DNA of 64,000 bases from Lederbergia galactosidilytica (GTDB lineage: Bacteria; Bacillota; Bacilli; Bacillales; Bacillaceae_C), in contig NZ_JAGGKH010000021.1 in the NCBI RefSeq assembly GCF_017873565.1, forward strand, positions 1 to 64,000, read 5' to 3'. The notes beneath the pieces were generated by a model. It saw nothing but the letters and a program-made list of their open reading frames with translations. It was not told the DNA's origin and searched no databases. Positions 34,865 to 43,602 of this stretch are shown here, in pieces; position 1 is the first letter of the stretch; each line of letters begins with the position of its first letter. Made by a program: the position numbers and the translations under genes.

Positions 34865-35548
34865 TTTATTGAAACGATAGCCTACCCCCCAAATTGTTTC
34901 GATAAATTGTGGATTGGAAGGATCGGTCTCGATTTTCTCCCGAATCTTTCGGATATGAACGGTAACTGTAGTGAGATCTCCAATAGCATCATATCCCCAA
35001 ATTCGCTCCATTAATTGTTCTTTAGTAAAAACGATGTTTGGATGGGTTGCTAAAAATTTGAGTAAATCGAATTCTTTTGCCGTCAAAATTTTCTCTTCAT
35101 CATGGAAGAATACTTGTCTTGAGTCGCTTTGGATCGTTAAACCGTTCACTTGGATATCAAGCTGTTTAGTTTCACGATTAATCAAACGTTCATAGCGAGA
35201 AATATGGGCTTTTACTCTAGCTACCAATTCGTTAGGATTAAATGGTTTGATAATATAATCATCGGCTCCCCGATCAAATCCGCGGATCTTATCTATATCT
35301 TCTTTTCTTGCCGTAACCATTAGGATCGGGATATCTAAGATTTGGCGCAACCTTTTACACAAATCAAAACCATCAATCCCAGGAAGCATTAAATCCAAGA
35401 GAATCAGATCATAAGTATAGTTCCTAGCAAGATTTAATCCCTGTTCACCTGTTGTCGCGATATCACTTTCAAAACCACTGACTTCTAAATAATCCCGTTC
35501 TAATTCGGCAATATTTAATTCATCCTCAATGATCAATATTTTTGGCAT
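34862..35548 (-). CDS. OmpR/PhoB-family response regulator
   Basis: 228 residues. Receiver: EDELN acidic pair, phospho-Asp in LILLDLMLPG (~Asp52), Lys in IKPFNPNEL; winged-helix effector domain ending VTVHIRKIREKIETDPSNPQFIETIWGVGYRF. The frame's GTG at 35557 is part of the AAGGTGATAT ribosome site of the ATG at 35548. It overlaps the end of its kinase gene by 23 bases. Targets are unknown; the two small membrane-protein genes upstream may belong to the same operon. Confidence 0.85.
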   Translation of the reverse strand: MPKILIIEDELNIAELERDYLEVSGFESDIATTGEQGLNLARNYTYDLILLDLMLPGIDGFDLCKRLRQILDIPILMVTARKEDIDKIRGFDRGADDYIIKPFNPNELVARVKAHISRYERLINRETKQLDIQVNGLTIQSDSRQVFFHDEEKILTAKEFDLLKFLATHPNIVFTKEQLMERIWGYDAIGDLTTVTVHIRKIREKIETDPSNPQFIETIWGVGYRFNK

Positions 35549-36632
35549 GTATATCACCTTTTCTTAATGTGAAATAAATACTAGTACCCTTTCCAAGTTC
35601 ACTATCTGCCCAAATTTCTCCACCATGGGCCGCTATTATTTTCTTGGCAATCGATAATCCTAATCCACTGCCACCTGTGGAGGAATTCCTAGAAGAATCG
35701 GTACGATAAAAGCTTTCGAAAATAAAAGGGATATCAACATTACTAATCCCAATACCATTATCTTTTATTTCGACAAGCACATCCGCGTTTTTAAAGTGAA
35801 GGGAGACGGTAATTTCTTTTTGCTTGTCCATATATTTCAAACTGTTTTGGATAAGATTCGTTACGACCCGTTTTAATTTTTCTCGATCAGCTTCCACGAT
35901 ATAGGAGTCATCGGGATTGGCTAAAAGGATAGCGGTACCTTGTTCTTTTTCCAAATGGAAGGATAACTCTTCTATAAAATCCTTGAAAAAGAAATATAAA
36001 TCTACCTTCTCGAAATAGAAAGGTAACTGCTTTAAATCCAACTTTGAATATAAAAATAGTTCATCAATTAATCCATCCATCTCATTCGCTGTTTTATAAA
36101 TGGTGTCCATATAACGTTCTAGTTTTACTGGAGTATTGGCGACACCATCTTGAATGCCTTTTACATAACCTTTAATGGAAGTTAACGGTGTTTTTAGATC
36201 ATGCGAAATACTGGCAATTAATTCTTGACGGTTTTCTTCATATTTTATTTGGGCTTCTTTTGCCGCTTTAAGTTTTTGACGCATGATTTCAAATGTTCTC
36301 GTAAGCTCACCAAGTTCATCTTTTTGTTTGGATTGTAGGCGAAAATCCAAATCATCCTCACTGATTTTCTTGGCAGCAAAAGATAGTTTTTGAATAGGTT
36401 TAATGATACTCCTTGACACATAATATGTTAATAATCCATTAGTGATAGTTAAGACAAAGATCATAGCGACCAAGCGAAAGCTTAGAAAACGGGATAAATC
36501 TGCACCATCTGGTTCACCATGAAAAACGACAAATATGAGATAACCCAAAATAATTTCAACCAAAAAGAAACCGATAATCGGGATGATAATCATCCCGATA
36601 TTGGATAGAACTAAGCGTTTCTTGATTGACAA
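35526..36632 (-). CDS. Sensor histidine kinase with HAMP domain
   Basis: About 368 residues. Membrane helices at ~10-35 and ~50-75, HAMP (~75-125), HisKA with SISHDLKTPLTSIKGYVKG (phospho-His), HATPase with LIQNSLKYMDK, IKDNGIGIS and GGSGLGLSIAKKII. The external loop between the helices is short. GTAGGTGATGGTA precedes a TTG at 36632 giving MSIKKRLVL; the ATG at 36638 is too close to the ribosome site. Partner of the overlapping response regulator. Ligand unknown. Confidence 0.85.
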   Translation of the reverse strand: MSIKKRLVLSNIGMIIIPIIGFFLVEIILGYLIFVVFHGEPDGADLSRFLSFRLVAMIFVLTITNGLLTYYVSRSIIKPIQKLSFAAKKISEDDLDFRLQSKQKDELGELTRTFEIMRQKLKAAKEAQIKYEENRQELIASISHDLKTPLTSIKGYVKGIQDGVANTPVKLERYMDTIYKTANEMDGLIDELFLYSKLDLKQLPFYFEKVDLYFFFKDFIEELSFHLEKEQGTAILLANPDDSYIVEADREKLKRVVTNLIQNSLKYMDKQKEITVSLHFKNADVLVEIKDNGIGISNVDIPFIFESFYRTDSSRNSSTGGSGLGLSIAKKIIAAHGGEIWADSELGKGTSIYFTLRKGDIHAKNIDH

Positions 36633-36730
36633 TACCATCACCTACTTTTATATCATTATTATGTGCTAGGTTACTGAATATCAGCCTTTCATTATAATAC
36701 AATACTATTCAAAAAACAGGCATCCTCGTA

Positions 36731-36928
36731 TTAGTGTCGAATTTGACTTTTAAGTTCAATCATTGGGACGATAATGGCACATATGAATGAAGTGAAATAA
36801 GGGAGGAATTTGATTCCCATCGGTTCATTCCATAAGACCACCCCCCAAATGCCAATAAAACTAGATAAAGCGATGCCTAAGATAAACCCTCCAATTATCC
36901 CTACGATCACGGCTAAAAATAATCTCAT
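36731..36928 (-). CDS. Small membrane protein (DUF5957-like)
   Basis: 65 residues, two hydrophobic helices (FLAVIVGIIGGFILGIALSS, and FLPYFTSFICAIIVPMI). Resembles the DUF5957 family of Bacillus; function unknown. GGAAGGATTG precedes the ATG. It lies between a four-helix membrane protein and a two-component system on the same strand. Confidence 0.65.
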   Translation of the reverse strand: MRLFLAVIVGIIGGFILGIALSSFIGIWGVVLWNEPMGIKFLPYFTSFICAIIVPMIELKSQIRH

Positions 36929-36948
36929 TTTTCAATCCTTCCTTTCTG

Positions 36949-37347
36949 TTACTTTTTACGAAAAATTAATGTCCATGTTTTGCCTACAACTAAACAGGAA
37001 AGTCCCAATAGTAAAATTGCGATTATCACATGTAAAGGGCCAATCCAAGGAAAGTTGGTTCTCATATTGGCTGAAAAGTACATGAGAAAGATGGAAGTGA
37101 ATATTCCAAAAAGTTGCCAGTACGCCCAGCGAGGCAGTGCCCCGATAAAAGCAAAGATCAGCATAAAAATGGGTACATTAAATCCAAACAAATGTACAAA
37201 CATCATGTGCTTTAGCCATACTGCTGGGTTCATAAAGATCGCCATTCCAGCCAGATAAATTTGGGTAAAGATACATAATGTAAAAAGGATAGCTAAAATT
37301 AAATAAATTATTCTTCCAATCCGAATTCTTGATTTGTTTCCATTCAA
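36949..37347 (-). CDS. Four-helix membrane protein (DUF6220-like)
   Basis: About 132 residues with four hydrophobic segments (IIYLILAILFTLCIFTQIYL, VHLFGFNVPIFMLIFAFIGA, YWQLFGIFTSIFLMYFSA, LHVIIAILLLGLSCLVVG). Resembles DUF6220; function unknown. The frame is open to 37392, but GGAGGG sits 6 bases before the TTG at 37347 and the upstream ATGs lack a site, so the start is at 37347. Probably first gene of the operon leading to the two-component system. Confidence 0.7.
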   Translation of the reverse strand: MNGNKSRIRIGRIIYLILAILFTLCIFTQIYLAGMAIFMNPAVWLKHMMFVHLFGFNVPIFMLIFAFIGALPRWAYWQLFGIFTSIFLMYFSANMRTNFPWIGPLHVIIAILLLGLSCLVVGKTWTLIFRKK

Positions 37348-37511
37348 GCGAAATCCCTCCAAAATTTGATCTGTGTTCATCATACGAGGCAATTCTAAAG
37401 TGCTTCTTAGGAAATTCTTAAATAATTATTAAATGATCAGGGAGGGGAGAATTAATAAGCTTTAATTGGGGATAAGAGAATGTTTAATAGACCGTGGAGG
37501 TACGACAATAA

Positions 37512-37541
37512 AAAAAGCAGATCAATGATCTCACTTTTTTG
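37512..37541. terminator. Bidirectional hairpin in the 37.4-38.0 kb gap
   Basis: AGATCA (37519-37524) pairs with TGATCT (37526-37531), extended by A-runs on the left and CTTTTTT on the right. The rest of 37393-37968 is gene-free, with a GTCCCAGTCTC motif at 37829 shared with other intergenic elements. Confidence 0.5.
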
Positions 37542-37968
37542 TTTTTCAGATTATCGGGTGAAGAGTTAGAAGAGGCTTCGACATTTTAGCGAAGGATAAT
37601 TCCGAAGCTAGTTATTGCATCAAGTAGTTCGGCTTTTTCTGTTGGAAAGGGGGGAGTCCGGATTTCTATTCATCACTTAATAAGTATGCCGGTGGGAAGT
37701 ACACTTTCTTCATGAAACTAAAGGGATTTCGCTCACACAACCCTATACAAGGGAATCTGCATGATCAATTCCCATGTTAAGGTAGTACGAATTCTCTCGT
37801 CATTGTTTTTTGTGAAAGCACTTTTGTCCCAGTCTCATTGATTTTCTATACTATATACAAATGATTTGAAAAAATAGGCTCCTCTTAATCAAGTCTAGTA
37901 AGTTTTCATCAAACTAGCTGATTAAAGGAGCATTTAAGATTCATTAGGCGTCTTAGATTTTATTCAAG

Positions 37969-38736
37969 CTAATCTGATTCTTCAAGCTCACCATCCAAAA
38001 ACTGCATCCGTTTATTAAAGAGGGGTGGGTAAGATAGATAGCCTAGTAAAATGCTTGTCATCACTGCTGTCGTTAATAGCAAAAATAGAATCAGTAATTG
38101 GAACATCACCGCTTGAACAGGATCAGCCCCAGCAATGATTTGCCCACTCATCATGCCAGGCAGTTGCACAAGTCCAATCGTTTTCTGACTTTCAATGGTT
38201 GGGATGGTGCTTGCATGTATAGATGTAATCAGCTGGCGATGAATCGCTTGTTTCGGTGTACCACCTAGCGATAAGATAAGTTCCGTTTCATCCCTACGCG
38301 CGGCAATTTCCGCTGTAAATCTGTTCAAGAAGAGAATGCCCAATACCATGGAATTCCCAACCACCATTCCACTAATAGGAATGATATATTGGGCTGTCGC
38401 GGGCGTAATTTTCAACCCTAATAAAATTCCCTGGGTTAATAATTCAACAAAACTAAAGGTGACAACCAATTTCCAAGTGATTCCACGGATTGAGGCGCCT
38501 TTTTTTCGGGCATTTAATGTAGCTGCCCCGATCATCAGGAAAATCATCAATAAAATATAGATGATGTTTTCTGAATCAAAGACAAACTGGAGAAGATACC
38601 CGACCACAAGTAATTGGATAATAGAACGGATAGTTGCAATTAGAGTATCTTTTTCCAATCCTAGTTTTAATGTTTTTGATAAAATAAGCGGAATGATTAC
38701 AAACACAAGTGTCAGCGCTAAAGTAAGGAAGTTCAT
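37969..38736 (-). CDS. fetB: ABC transporter permease FetB (UPF0014, iron export)
   Basis: 255 residues with about seven membrane helices. Family stretches: ATIRSIIQLLVVGYLLQFVF, GMVVGNSMVLG, ARRDETELILSLGGTPKQA and VQLPGMMSGQIIAGADPVQA. E. coli FetAB exports iron and protects from peroxide. Start overlaps the fetA stop by four bases. Confidence 0.85.
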   Translation of the reverse strand: MNFLTLALTLVFVIIPLILSKTLKLGLEKDTLIATIRSIIQLLVVGYLLQFVFDSENIIYILLMIFLMIGAATLNARKKGASIRGITWKLVVTFSFVELLTQGILLGLKITPATAQYIIPISGMVVGNSMVLGILFLNRFTAEIAARRDETELILSLGGTPKQAIHRQLITSIHASTIPTIESQKTIGLVQLPGMMSGQIIAGADPVQAVMFQLLILFLLLTTAVMTSILLGYLSYPPLFNKRMQFLDGELEESD

Positions 38737-39473
38737 TCTACTTCCCCCTTTACAAAGTGTTTGACCTTATCATTTTTGGGGTTATTTAGTAAGCTGCTTT
38801 TCCCTGATTCAATCAATTTACCCTCCATCATCACCCATGTATAATCTCCAATCGTCATAGCTTGTCTTAGATTATGGGTAATCCAAATAATCGTTGTCCC
38901 ATATTTCTGATTGATTTGTTTGATGAGTGCCTCAATCTCCTCTTGGGATACCCGGTCGAGGGAAGCTGTGATTTCATCCAACAACAATATATTTGGTCGA
39001 TTGACAAGGGTGCGAGCAATCGAAAGCTTTTGTCGCTGACCACCTGATAAATCTTTGCTGTTTCTGTCTAAAAGACTTTCTTTCAGTCCGACAATATGCA
39101 TGAATCGCTTTGCTTCCTCTTCAGCCAAAACCTCCCCTTTTAGTGTCGCGGGCAGTGCTAGGTTTTTGCGGACATTTCCAGGGAGCATTGGCGCATTTTG
39201 CAAGGCAATGCCGACATTGCGGCGCAGTTCCACTTGGTCATAAGCATCAATCGGTTTATCATGAATATATAATTTGCCTGAACTTGGAGATTTCATCGCA
39301 TTACATAAACGAAATAAAGTCGTTTTTCCAGCCCCTGATGGGCCTACCAAGGTAGTGATTTTGCCTTTGTGAAAAGATCCAGTAATATTTTTGAGGATCT
39401 GTATATCATCTATTACATAATTCACTGATTCAAACCGAATGGCTGCTTGATCGTTTGTATTCAAATCGTTCAC
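38733..39473 (-). CDS. fetA: ABC transporter ATP-binding protein FetA
   Basis: 246 residues. Walker A GPSGAGKTT, Q-loop region GIALQNAPMLPGNV, signature LSGGQRQKLSIA, Walker B ILLLDEITASLD, H-loop WITHN. It energises FetB. The GTG at 39473 follows AAGGAAA closely; a TTG nine bases on is an alternative. Confidence 0.85.
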   Translation of the reverse strand: MNDLNTNDQAAIRFESVNYVIDDIQILKNITGSFHKGKITTLVGPSGAGKTTLFRLCNAMKSPSSGKLYIHDKPIDAYDQVELRRNVGIALQNAPMLPGNVRKNLALPATLKGEVLAEEEAKRFMHIVGLKESLLDRNSKDLSGGQRQKLSIARTLVNRPNILLLDEITASLDRVSQEEIEALIKQINQKYGTTIIWITHNLRQAMTIGDYTWVMMEGKLIESGKSSLLNNPKNDKVKHFVKGEVE

Positions 39474-39637
39474 TTTCCTTCTTAGTTCTATAGTTTAATT
39501 TAAACTGACCATAGAGTTTTATTCAATGATTTCGCTATTCCATTATAATATAGTTATGGTAGAGTAAAGGCGAGTTTAGACCTCTAAAGTCCTATAATTT
39601 AAAGTTTTGTTGCGGTGCACATAGGAGGGAATCATTA

Positions 39638-40501
39638 ATGAGAAGTGAAGCTGAAATGATGGAGATGCTAATGGGATTTGCCAAGAATGATAAGCGGATT
39701 CGCCTAGTAATGTTAGAAGGTTCACGTACAAATCCAAGTATAACCCGAGATGCATTTCAAGATTTCGATCTTTCCTTTTTTGTGACAGAGCTAGAGTCCT
39801 TTAAAAGAAGTGATGATTGGTTAGACATATTTGGAAAGCGGTTGATTATGCAGAAACCGGAAGATATGGAACTTTTCCCCCCGGAATTAGGGAATTGGTT
39901 TTCCTACCTTATGTTATTTGAAGATGGTAATAAAGTGGACCTGACACTGATCCCCCTGCAGGAAGTGGAAGAGTATTTTTTTAAGAGTGATGGTTTAGTA
40001 GAGGTGCTATTGGATAAAGATTCACTCGTCAAAAAAGAGCTGCAGGCGAACGATCGGCAATATTGGCTTAAAAGGCCAACGGCAAGGGAGTTTGATGATT
40101 GTTGTAATGAATTTTGGATGGTGGCGACCTATGTAGTAAAAGGATTAGCGAGAAAGGAAATTCTATTCGCGATTGACCATTTACATGAAATTGCGCGACC
40201 GAATTTATTAAGGATGATGTCATGGCAAATCGGGCTGGAGCATGGATATACCTTTAGTGTGGGGAAAAACTATAAATTTATTCAGCAATATCTTCCTAAG
40301 GAGGATTGGGAGGCATTTCTATCAACCTATTCACAAGCAAGTGAGAGCAAAATGTGGCAGTCCTTATTTACTTGTTATCGATTGTTTAGACAATATGCTA
40401 AGCTTGTGGCAAGTGAACTCGGATTTCTCTATCCAGATTATGATGTAGCAATTACTGCGTATACAGAAAGGGTTTACCATCAAGTAAAAATAGAAGATTG
40501 A
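39638..40501 (+). CDS. aadK: Aminoglycoside 6-adenylyltransferase, ANT(6)/AadK-like
   Basis: 287 residues. Nucleotidyltransferase core: LVMLEGSRTNPSI, then FQDFDLSFF (the paired Asp for Mg-ATP), and NKVDLTLIP (third acidic residue). Length and wording match chromosomal AadK of B. subtilis, which adenylylates streptomycin. AGGAGGGAATCATTA precedes the ATG. Monocistronic, divergent from fetAB. Resistance level cannot be judged. Confidence 0.85.
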   Translation: MRSEAEMMEMLMGFAKNDKRIRLVMLEGSRTNPSITRDAFQDFDLSFFVTELESFKRSDDWLDIFGKRLIMQKPEDMELFPPELGNWFSYLMLFEDGNKVDLTLIPLQEVEEYFFKSDGLVEVLLDKDSLVKKELQANDRQYWLKRPTAREFDDCCNEFWMVATYVVKGLARKEILFAIDHLHEIARPNLLRMMSWQIGLEHGYTFSVGKNYKFIQQYLPKEDWEAFLSTYSQASESKMWQSLFTCYRLFRQYAKLVASELGFLYPDYDVAITAYTERVYHQVKIED

Positions 40502-40586
40502 ATAAATCATATCTGATTGTGTTCATCTACCGGTAAATTTATTGAGACTGTTGTTTCTCCATGGAAGTGTTAATGGGTGAACCAAG

Positions 40587-40615
40587 TTGACAGTGAATAA
40601 TAGATTTTGTATAGT
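40587..40615 (+). promoter_or_regulatory. marR promoter with operator half-site
   Basis: TTGACA (40587-40592), 17 bases, TATAGT (40610-40615). The -35 lies in CCAAGTTGACAGTG, which resembles one arm of the palindrome in front of the MFS gene. Transcription from here starts after the GTG at 40618, which fixes the marR start downstream. Confidence 0.65.
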
Positions 40616-40638
40616 AGGTGGCGATTATAAGGAGTGGA

Positions 40639-41088
40639 GTGAATCGGTTGATTTCAAATTCCGAATTACAACATTTAGATCTTATCGATTTATTGAGTGA
40701 GCGTCATGGTCTGGTGCGGAAAATTGCAGAGAAGGCATGGAACGATCAAAGTGAAATTTATATTTCAAATTCTGAATGGTATATTATGGCGAGGATTTAT
40801 AAAAAGCGACCATCCATTTCATATGTAACAAAAAATGTGGATATCTCCCGCCAAGCGATCCATAAATTTATCAAAAGCCTTTCCGCAAAAGGATTGGTAG
40901 AAATTCATAATGTAAAAAACAACAAGAAAGAGAAGTGTATTCAGTTAACGACCTTAGGGGAAGAGTGCTTCCATAAAAATGAGGAGCTTAAAGCTGAACT
41001 TGAAAACAAAATCGCAGAAAAAATAGGTAGTGAGCATGTAAAAACTCTAAAAACACTCTTAAAGTTGGAATGGGGAATCGAACCATAA
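40639..41088 (+). CDS. MarR-family transcriptional regulator
   Basis: 149 residues. Winged helix: NSEWYIMARIYKKRP, ISYVTKNVDISRQAIHKFIKSLSAKGLVE (recognition helix) and KKEKCIQLTTLGEEC (wing). The GTG at 40639 follows AAGGAG by four bases; the earlier GTG at 40618 is only three bases after the -10 box and cannot be translated from this promoter. It has its own terminator and is followed by an MFS efflux gene whose promoter carries a related palindrome, so it is the likely repressor of both. Confidence 0.8.
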   Translation: MNRLISNSELQHLDLIDLLSERHGLVRKIAEKAWNDQSEIYISNSEWYIMARIYKKRPSISYVTKNVDISRQAIHKFIKSLSAKGLVEIHNVKNNKKEKCIQLTTLGEECFHKNEELKAELENKIAEKIGSEHVKTLKTLLKLEWGIEP

Positions 41089-41106
41089 CAACTAATTTAA
41101 ACAATC

Positions 41107-41153
41107 AAAAACCCTTGTTTTGTCAATTTCGTTGATAAAACAAGGGTTTTTAT
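41107..41153 (+). terminator. Terminator of marR
   Basis: AAAAACCCTTGTTTT (41107-41121) pairs exactly with AAAACAAGGGTTTTT (41137-41151). Confidence 0.9.
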
Positions 41154-41290
41154 TACTTCTCCAATGTATTCCCTCTAATGAATAAAATATCATTAATTTT
41201 GCAAATGGTATGGTCCGATTAGATGATTAATTCTGCAATAGTAGACAATCCTTCTAGTCAATTAAGCTTATAAAAACTTGATGGGAGGAA

Positions 41291-41334
41291 TATTGTCAAC
41301 TTGGTTGACAATAAGAAAAGCATTTTGATATAGT
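41291..41334 (+). promoter_or_regulatory. MFS-gene promoter with overlapping palindromic operator
   Basis: TATTGTCAAC (41291-41300) TTG GTTGACAATA (41304-41313) is a perfect 10-bp-arm palindrome. Its right arm contains the -35 TTGACA (41305-41310), 18 bases before TATAGT (41329-41334). A repressor on the palindrome would block RNA polymerase. The MarR neighbour has the same -35/-10 pair. Confidence 0.75.
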
Positions 41335-41367
41335 AAGCAAGTTGGTATGTGGAGGTGGACAACAGCA

Positions 41368-41451
41368 ATGGATAAAAAGTCGCTGATAAACAAGATCGCG
41401 ACAACGTTTCTCAAAAAAATTATTTACTCAGGGATTACTGAGACTAGTTAA
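41368..41451 (+). CDS. Leader peptide ORF upstream of the MFS gene
   Basis: Twenty-seven codons from ATG 41368, preceded by TGGAGGTGG with good spacing, reading MDKKSLINKIATTFLKKII and ending at TAA 41449. It starts about 30 bases after the expected transcription start. Basic and amphipathic. Its position at the head of a long structured leader suggests a translated regulatory peptide; a chance ORF is possible. Confidence 0.5.
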   Translation: MDKKSLINKIATTFLKKIIYSGITETS

Positions 41452-41646
41452 TTTATCTCGGATCAACTGACGGTAAGCCCCCTATATCTAAAATTCGAGG
41501 AACAACAAAAAATTGTAAGTGGGGGATCAACTACCAGTAAATCCTTTATTGGTTCAGGCCTGCAGGACACAGGCAATTTAGCCTTTGATCCTTACTGTTC
41601 AGTGAGGAATGGAAAAAACTCACTGAATGAAGTTTCACTTTATAGA
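41452..41646 (+). promoter_or_regulatory. Structured leader of the MFS gene (possible attenuator)
   Basis: Alternative pairings are visible: CCCCC (41478-41482) with GGGGG (41521-41525); a direct repeat GATCAACT at 41461 and 41525; GCCTG (41558-41562) with CAGGC (41570-41574); and TTCAGTGAG (41598-41606) with CTCACTGAA (41619-41627) just before the ribosome site at 41647. The arrangement resembles translation-dependent attenuation, but no clear T-run terminator exists. Confidence 0.4.
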
Positions 41647-41659
41647 AAAGGAGATTTTC

Positions 41660-43114
41660 ATGAGTACAGAAATTCAAGTAAAAAATCCAAAGACAATGGC
41701 ATTTATTTTAATGTTGGGTGCTTTTATAGGCTTATTTGGTGAAACGGCTTTAAATATGGCATTATCAAATGTGATGGAGGAGTTTTCCGTAAAAGCTCCG
41801 ACCGCACAATGGCTGACAACAGGGTATTTATTAGTACTAGCCATTTTAGTTCCGATTACAGCTCTACTAATGAAGTGGTTTAGCACAAGACAATTAGTAA
41901 TTGGGGGACTTGTGATCTCTTTGTTAGGGACGATATTAGCAGGTTTGTCACCCAATTTCGTTCTCTTACTAATGGGTCGTCTCGTACAAGCGCTCGGCAC
42001 GGGGCTTATACTGCCGGTCATGATGACGGTTGTTTTACTTATTTTCCCGGTCACAAAACGGGGTGTTGTAATGGGACTGATGGGGCTTGTGATTACATTG
42101 GCTCCAGCTTTAGGACCTACACTTTCAGGAGTAATTATCAGTTCACTTGGTTGGCATTTTATTTTCTGGTTTAGCGCTATATTCTATGTGCTATTGACAG
42201 TATTTGCTGTAGTGAAAATAACGAATGTTTCGGAAATTACAAAACCTAAGATCGATATCTTATCGATTTTGCTATCAACAATAGGATTTGGTGGGCTAAT
42301 ATTTGCTTTGGCTACTATGGCCGAAGAAACTTTTACAGCGCCTATCGTATGGCTGCCTTTACTTGCAGGGATTATTGCACTTATTCTATTTGGCATTCGG
42401 CAAATGAATATGGCTCAGCCAATGGTTAATTTGCGTGTCTTTAAGTATCCAATGTTCACTTTAGGAACATTTATGATGTTTCTAGGCATTTTAATCATTT
42501 TATCATCAGCTATTTTATTACCACTCTATTTAAAGGGTGCTTTGCTATTTAGTGCAGCTGTGGCAGGATTGTTATTACTTCCTGGTAATGCCGTTAATGT
42601 GATTATGTCGCCGATTATTGGTTCTCTATTTGATAAAAAGGGGCCACGTACATTCGTGATTCTTGGATCGATTACTATTTTGATTGGAAATATCATATTC
42701 GTGTCAGTTATTTCTGCGACCACGCCTGCCTGGGCAATTATTGGAGCATTTATCGTTTTATTCTTTGGCTTATCAATGGTAATGATGCCTTCCCAAACAA
42801 ATGGACTGAACCAATTACCACGCGAATTATACGCAGATGGGTCAGCGGCGATGAATACATTGAATCAAGTTGCGGGGGCAGCAGGAACTGCAATTGCGAT
42901 TTCCATATTTACAGCAGGTCAAACTGGTTATTTACTCGATTTTCCTGATGCATCCCAACGAGAAGTATTAGCGGCAGGAGTCAAAACTGCGTTCTACTTT
43001 ACGACAGGGATTTCCATGCTTGCTGTAATCTGTTCTTTCTTTATAAAAAAGCCAAATGAAGTAAAGGAAAAATCGCTTACTATGGTGAAAGCGACAGAAC
43101 CCGTGCATAGATAA
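41660..43114 (+). CDS. DHA2-family (14-TM) MFS drug efflux transporter
   Basis: 484 residues with 14 predicted helices, EmrB/QacA/LmrB group. Motifs: WLTTGYLLVLAILVPITALL (TM2 region), MGRLVQALGTGLILPVM (motif B), LAPALGPTLSGVIIS (antiporter motif C), and FDKKGPRTFVILG. It should expel lipophilic drugs by proton exchange. AAAGGAG is 6 bases before the ATG at 41660; the frame's earlier start at 41627 lies in a hairpin and is not used. Likely repressed by the adjacent MarR. Confidence 0.85.
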   Translation: MSTEIQVKNPKTMAFILMLGAFIGLFGETALNMALSNVMEEFSVKAPTAQWLTTGYLLVLAILVPITALLMKWFSTRQLVIGGLVISLLGTILAGLSPNFVLLLMGRLVQALGTGLILPVMMTVVLLIFPVTKRGVVMGLMGLVITLAPALGPTLSGVIISSLGWHFIFWFSAIFYVLLTVFAVVKITNVSEITKPKIDILSILLSTIGFGGLIFALATMAEETFTAPIVWLPLLAGIIALILFGIRQMNMAQPMVNLRVFKYPMFTLGTFMMFLGILIILSSAILLPLYLKGALLFSAAVAGLLLLPGNAVNVIMSPIIGSLFDKKGPRTFVILGSITILIGNIIFVSVISATTPAWAIIGAFIVLFFGLSMVMMPSQTNGLNQLPRELYADGSAAMNTLNQVAGAAGTAIAISIFTAGQTGYLLDFPDASQREVLAAGVKTAFYFTTGISMLAVICSFFIKKPNEVKEKSLTMVKATEPVHR

Positions 43115-43130
43115 TCTGACAAAATCATTT

Positions 43131-43533
43131 CACAAAGAAGTTGGGACATAATTAACATGTTAGGCGTTAAAGACGAATGGTGCATTACCATAGCGAAGGA
43201 AATATAGGAAGACTTCTGCGGGAGGTCGGTGTTGGTCACGTCTTGTGACCAACGCCGACACTAGAATATCGTGTTCATCGAAAGGCATCCATGAGATCCT
43301 GGAGTGCAAATGAGGAGCAAAGGCTAAGTACGCGCCGTCCTGGCAGCAGGCTCAAAGCGCAACTCCCTGTTACTTCACCTACACTAGTACGTCCTTGTAC
43401 GTCGCAACACCTTCGTGATCTACATCCTGTAGGCCCGAGGAATCACCTACCGCCCGTGGAAAGTGAAGTATATTTCCGGAGTGGGTTATATGCGCATAAT
43501 AGTTCGGTTTTTCTTTGTCCCGGTCTCTTTTGC
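43131..43533. repeat. Hairpin-rich repeat element, ~400 bp
   Basis: Bounded by GTTGGGACATAA (left) and TTTGTCCCGGTCTC (right). Inside: GTCGGTGTTGGTCAC / GTGACCAACGCCGAC (15-bp arms, one mismatch), TACGT/TGTACGT and CTACA/TGTAG hairpins. The segment AACGCCGACACTAG also occurs in the element at 31220-31459. An 86-codon open frame inside is a by-product. No gene is present in 43115-43602. Confidence 0.6.
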
Positions 43534-43602
43534 AATATTTTAAGTTACTAGGAATTTTAGGGAGAAGGAAAATGAAAGGTCAAGGAACTAGAGCGATTCA
43601 TA

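Noticed and set aside
43291-43551. 86-codon ORF in the 43.1-43.5 kb element
   Set aside because: It lies wholly in hairpin-rich repeat sequence and is rich in Arg/Pro/Ser as expected from GC-rich palindromes.
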